A stretch of 64,000 nucleotides of DNA from Streptomyces sp. TRM70350 (GTDB lineage: Bacteria; Actinomycetota; Actinomycetes; Streptomycetales; Streptomycetaceae): the NCBI RefSeq assembly GCF_019219825.1, contig NZ_JAHUXH010000004.1, positions 186,001 through 250,000 of the forward strand. The letters are read 5' to 3'. The notes beneath the pieces were generated by a model, which did no database searches, had not been told where the DNA came from, and worked only from the letters and a program-made list of their open reading frames with translations. The translations under genes and the position numbers were made by a program. How positions within the stretch are numbered: the stretch's first letter is position 1; every line of letters starts with the position of its first letter. This document shows positions 62,600 through 64,000 of this stretch, in pieces.

Positions 62600-63019
62600 A
62601 TGACGTACACCCTCTCGACGAAAGCCGTACGGGGCGGTCTGCTGGCGGCGGCCGCCCTCCTCGCCATCGGTGCCGCACCAGCGCGGGCGACGGTCCAGGA
62701 GTCCCGCACGAGCGACTGGCTCTACCTCTCGGTCACCCGGGGCGACGCCCGGTCCAGCGACACGCGGGACGCCCTGCTGCTGTGCGACCCGCCCTTGGGG
62801 CACTGGCGGGCCGCCGAGGCCTGCGCCCAGCTCGACGCCGTGGGCGGCGACATTCGTCGCATGCCGCTGGAGCACGCTTACTGCCCGATGGTCTATGCGC
62901 CGGTGACCGTCCACGCGCGCGGGCAGTGGCGTGGGCAGCCGGTCGACTACCGGCAGACGTTCTCGAACGACTGTGAGATGGGGGCGCGGACGGGGGCGGT
63001 GTTCGCGTTGGACGGCTGA
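62600..63019 (+). CDS. Subtilisin inhibitor (SSI family), secreted
   Basis: A 139-residue exported protease inhibitor. Residues 1-30 form the signal peptide (cleavage near ARA-TV). The four cysteines C62-C75 and C95-C125 match SSI, and the reactive loop reads CPMVYAP, giving P1 Met97 and P1' Val98 as in classical SSI, so subtilisin-like enzymes are the expected targets. The ATG has a weak ribosome site (CGGGA). The stop TGA lies inside a heptamer repeat. Confidence 0.9.
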   Translation: MTYTLSTKAVRGGLLAAAALLAIGAAPARATVQESRTSDWLYLSVTRGDARSSDTRDALLLCDPPLGHWRAAEACAQLDAVGGDIRRMPLEHAYCPMVYAPVTVHARGQWRGQPVDYRQTFSNDCEMGARTGAVFALDG

Positions 63020-63076
63020 GGGCTGAGGGCTGAGGGCTGAGGGCTGACGGCTGTTGGTTGGTGGCTGTTGGTTGGC
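63014..63076. repeat. Heptamer tandem repeat at and past the SSI stop codon
   Basis: GGCTGAG repeats four times (63014-63041), then GGCTGAC, then GGCTGTTGGTTGGT and GGCTGTTGGTTGGC (63049-63076), all in a seven-base register. The gene's stop TGA (63017-63019) is part of the first unit. Confidence 0.9.
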
Positions 63077-63138
63077 GGTTTCTTTGCGGGTGGCGGCACG
63101 CGCGCGTGGAGGGTGGCTCCATGCGCGGGTCGCTGGAG

Positions 63139-64000
63139 TCACGCCGACTGGTCGCGCGCGTGGAGGGCTGCCGCGAAGACGGTGCGGGCCTGGTGCTCGA
63201 CCTGGTGTTCCAGGGGCACCCAGCGGGCGCGGAAGCGGTCGGCGAAGGCCTCGCTCCAGGTCGCGACGAGCCGTTCGAGGCGCGGGGCCGCCCGGTCGTC
63301 GGTCTCATGAAGGACCCGCAACAGCATCGCCGCCGCCCGCAGGGGCAGGCGGCGGGCGAAGGCGTCGACGCTCCCGACGTACGCCATCGTGTGCCCGGCG
63401 GGCGGCGTGTACGTCCAGTCGGCGGCCAGCCCCGGCACCAGCTCCAGCGCCCATCTGGCGGCCCGCAGCAGGGGGCCGTCGACGCCGTCCAGGCGCGGTG
63501 ACGCGTCGGACAGCACCCGCTCCACCTGGAGCGTGTCCCGCAGCAGCCGACCCGCCAGGCGCCGCATCGCCGCGGCCGGCGCCGGATGCGGGGCCGGGTC
63601 GTCGACCAGGTCGCTCGCCCACATCGGCACTTCCACGACCGCCGTCAGGCCGCCGTACCGGTGCACGTGGTACCAGGTGCTGTGCCGGGCGTCGTCCGCG
63701 GGCAGGCTCGGGTACGCCAGACCCGCACCGGCGGCCGGCATCACATGCACCCCGGGGCCGGTCGTGGGCCAGCCCGCGGCGTCCGACGCCCCGGTCTCCA
63801 CGGGTATGTGCAGCTCCGCCGCGGACTTGGCGAACGGCTCGGCCAGGCCGGGTATCTCCTTGGTCAACTGCACCCAGCTGCCGCCCAGGTCGGTTCCGTG
63901 CAGGGTCACCTGGAGGTAGGGGCGCAGCTCGTCGATGACCCCGGTCAGGGCCAGCGTCTCGGGCGGCAGCCGGTCCGGCGGCAGCACGGCGGGCGACCAC
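63139..64000 (-). CDS. M14 zinc carboxypeptidase family protein, C-terminal part (5' end outside window)
   Basis: The frame is open to the window end; about 287 residues of the C-terminal part are seen. TLHGTDLGGSWVQLTKEIPG and the ARHSTWYHVHRYGGLTAVVEVPMWASD stretch (in segments) are characteristic of the streptomycete M14-like peptidases, the latter with the Glu expected near the active site. The C-terminal ~120 residues are helical. The zinc HxxE and start lie beyond 64000. It shares its C-terminal sequence with the deleted gene at 62126, which runs toward it. Confidence 0.75.
   Translation of the reverse strand, partial: WSPAVLPPDRLPPETLALTGVIDELRPYLQVTLHGTDLGGSWVQLTKEIPGLAEPFAKSAAELHIPVETGASDAAGWPTTGPGVHVMPAAGAGLAYPSLPADDARHSTWYHVHRYGGLTAVVEVPMWASDLVDDPAPHPAPAAAMRRLAGRLLRDTLQVERVLSDASPRLDGVDGPLLRAARWALELVPGLAADWTYTPPAGHTMAYVGSVDAFARRLPLRAAAMLLRVLHETDDRAAPRLERLVATWSEAFADRFRARWVPLEHQVEHQARTVFAAALHARDQSA

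Overview
The window is chromosomal DNA of very high G+C from a streptomycete. Evidence is the codon bias to G/C at third positions, GTG and TTG starts, GGAGG-type ribosome sites, dense overlapping genes, and marker families: a bifunctional geosmin synthase, a conservon (roadblock/DUF742/GTPase set), an AfsA-type gamma-butyrolactone synthase with ArpA-type receptors, a Streptomyces subtilisin inhibitor, MSHFHA-type regulators and the dispersed 'GGGGCGCGGGG' intergenic repeat family. No tRNA, rRNA, CRISPR, transposase or phage gene was seen.

Layout. 1-6.4 kb: end of hemQ, a secreted TAP-type peptidase, a DUF692 (MNIO) enzyme with its membrane partner gene (which looks frameshifted), a PTH2-like protein, a small zinc-ribbon-like protein and a polysaccharide deacetylase lipoprotein. 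6.5-9.7 kb: an SPFH/slipin with a decapeptide-repeat tail, then a carbonic anhydrase-SulP bicarbonate operon. 9.8-16.7 kb: a secreted protein of unknown function, zapE, a RibD-like reductase, a conserved unknown, murC, msrB and a flavin monooxygenase-like gene. 16.7-21.7 kb: the overlapping methylmalonyl-CoA mutase operon mutA-mutB-meaB. 21.8-27.5 kb: a six-gene hydroxyproline-catabolism operon closed by its GntR regulator.

27.7-35.8 kb: a SpoIIE-type phosphatase, two convergent two-component systems, and (divergent from the second) a flavin electron-transfer operon of ferric-reductase-like protein, FMN-binding protein and ApbE flavin transferase. 36-43.9 kb: a quaternary-amine ABC transporter (ATPase and two permeases) parted from its likely binding lipoprotein by a four-gene conservon on the other strand. 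44-46 kb: a secreted subtilisin-like protease. 46.1-48.6 kb: a gamma-butyrolactone locus (receptor, AfsA-type synthase, second receptor) with operator-like sites. 48.6-58.9 kb: a DUF89 protein, a Tat-exported EEP phosphatase, geosmin synthase, an unknown protein, a PDZ membrane protein, a phosphoesterase, an Xaa-Pro peptidase and a phosphotransferase-fold protein lacking catalytic Asp residues. 59-64 kb: a 0.5-kb array of ~92-bp repeats, treZ, a DUF1707-FHA protein, an internally deleted M14 carboxypeptidase gene, an SSI-type protease inhibitor, heptamer repeats, and the C-terminal part of a second M14 carboxypeptidase running off the window.

Points most worth a second look: the MNIO fusion protein and its frameshifted partner, the flavinylation operon facing a two-component system, the conservon splitting the ABC transporter, the receptor sites flanking the AfsA gene, the Asp-less 'kinase', and the M14 internal deletion whose two ends can be recognised from its neighbour.
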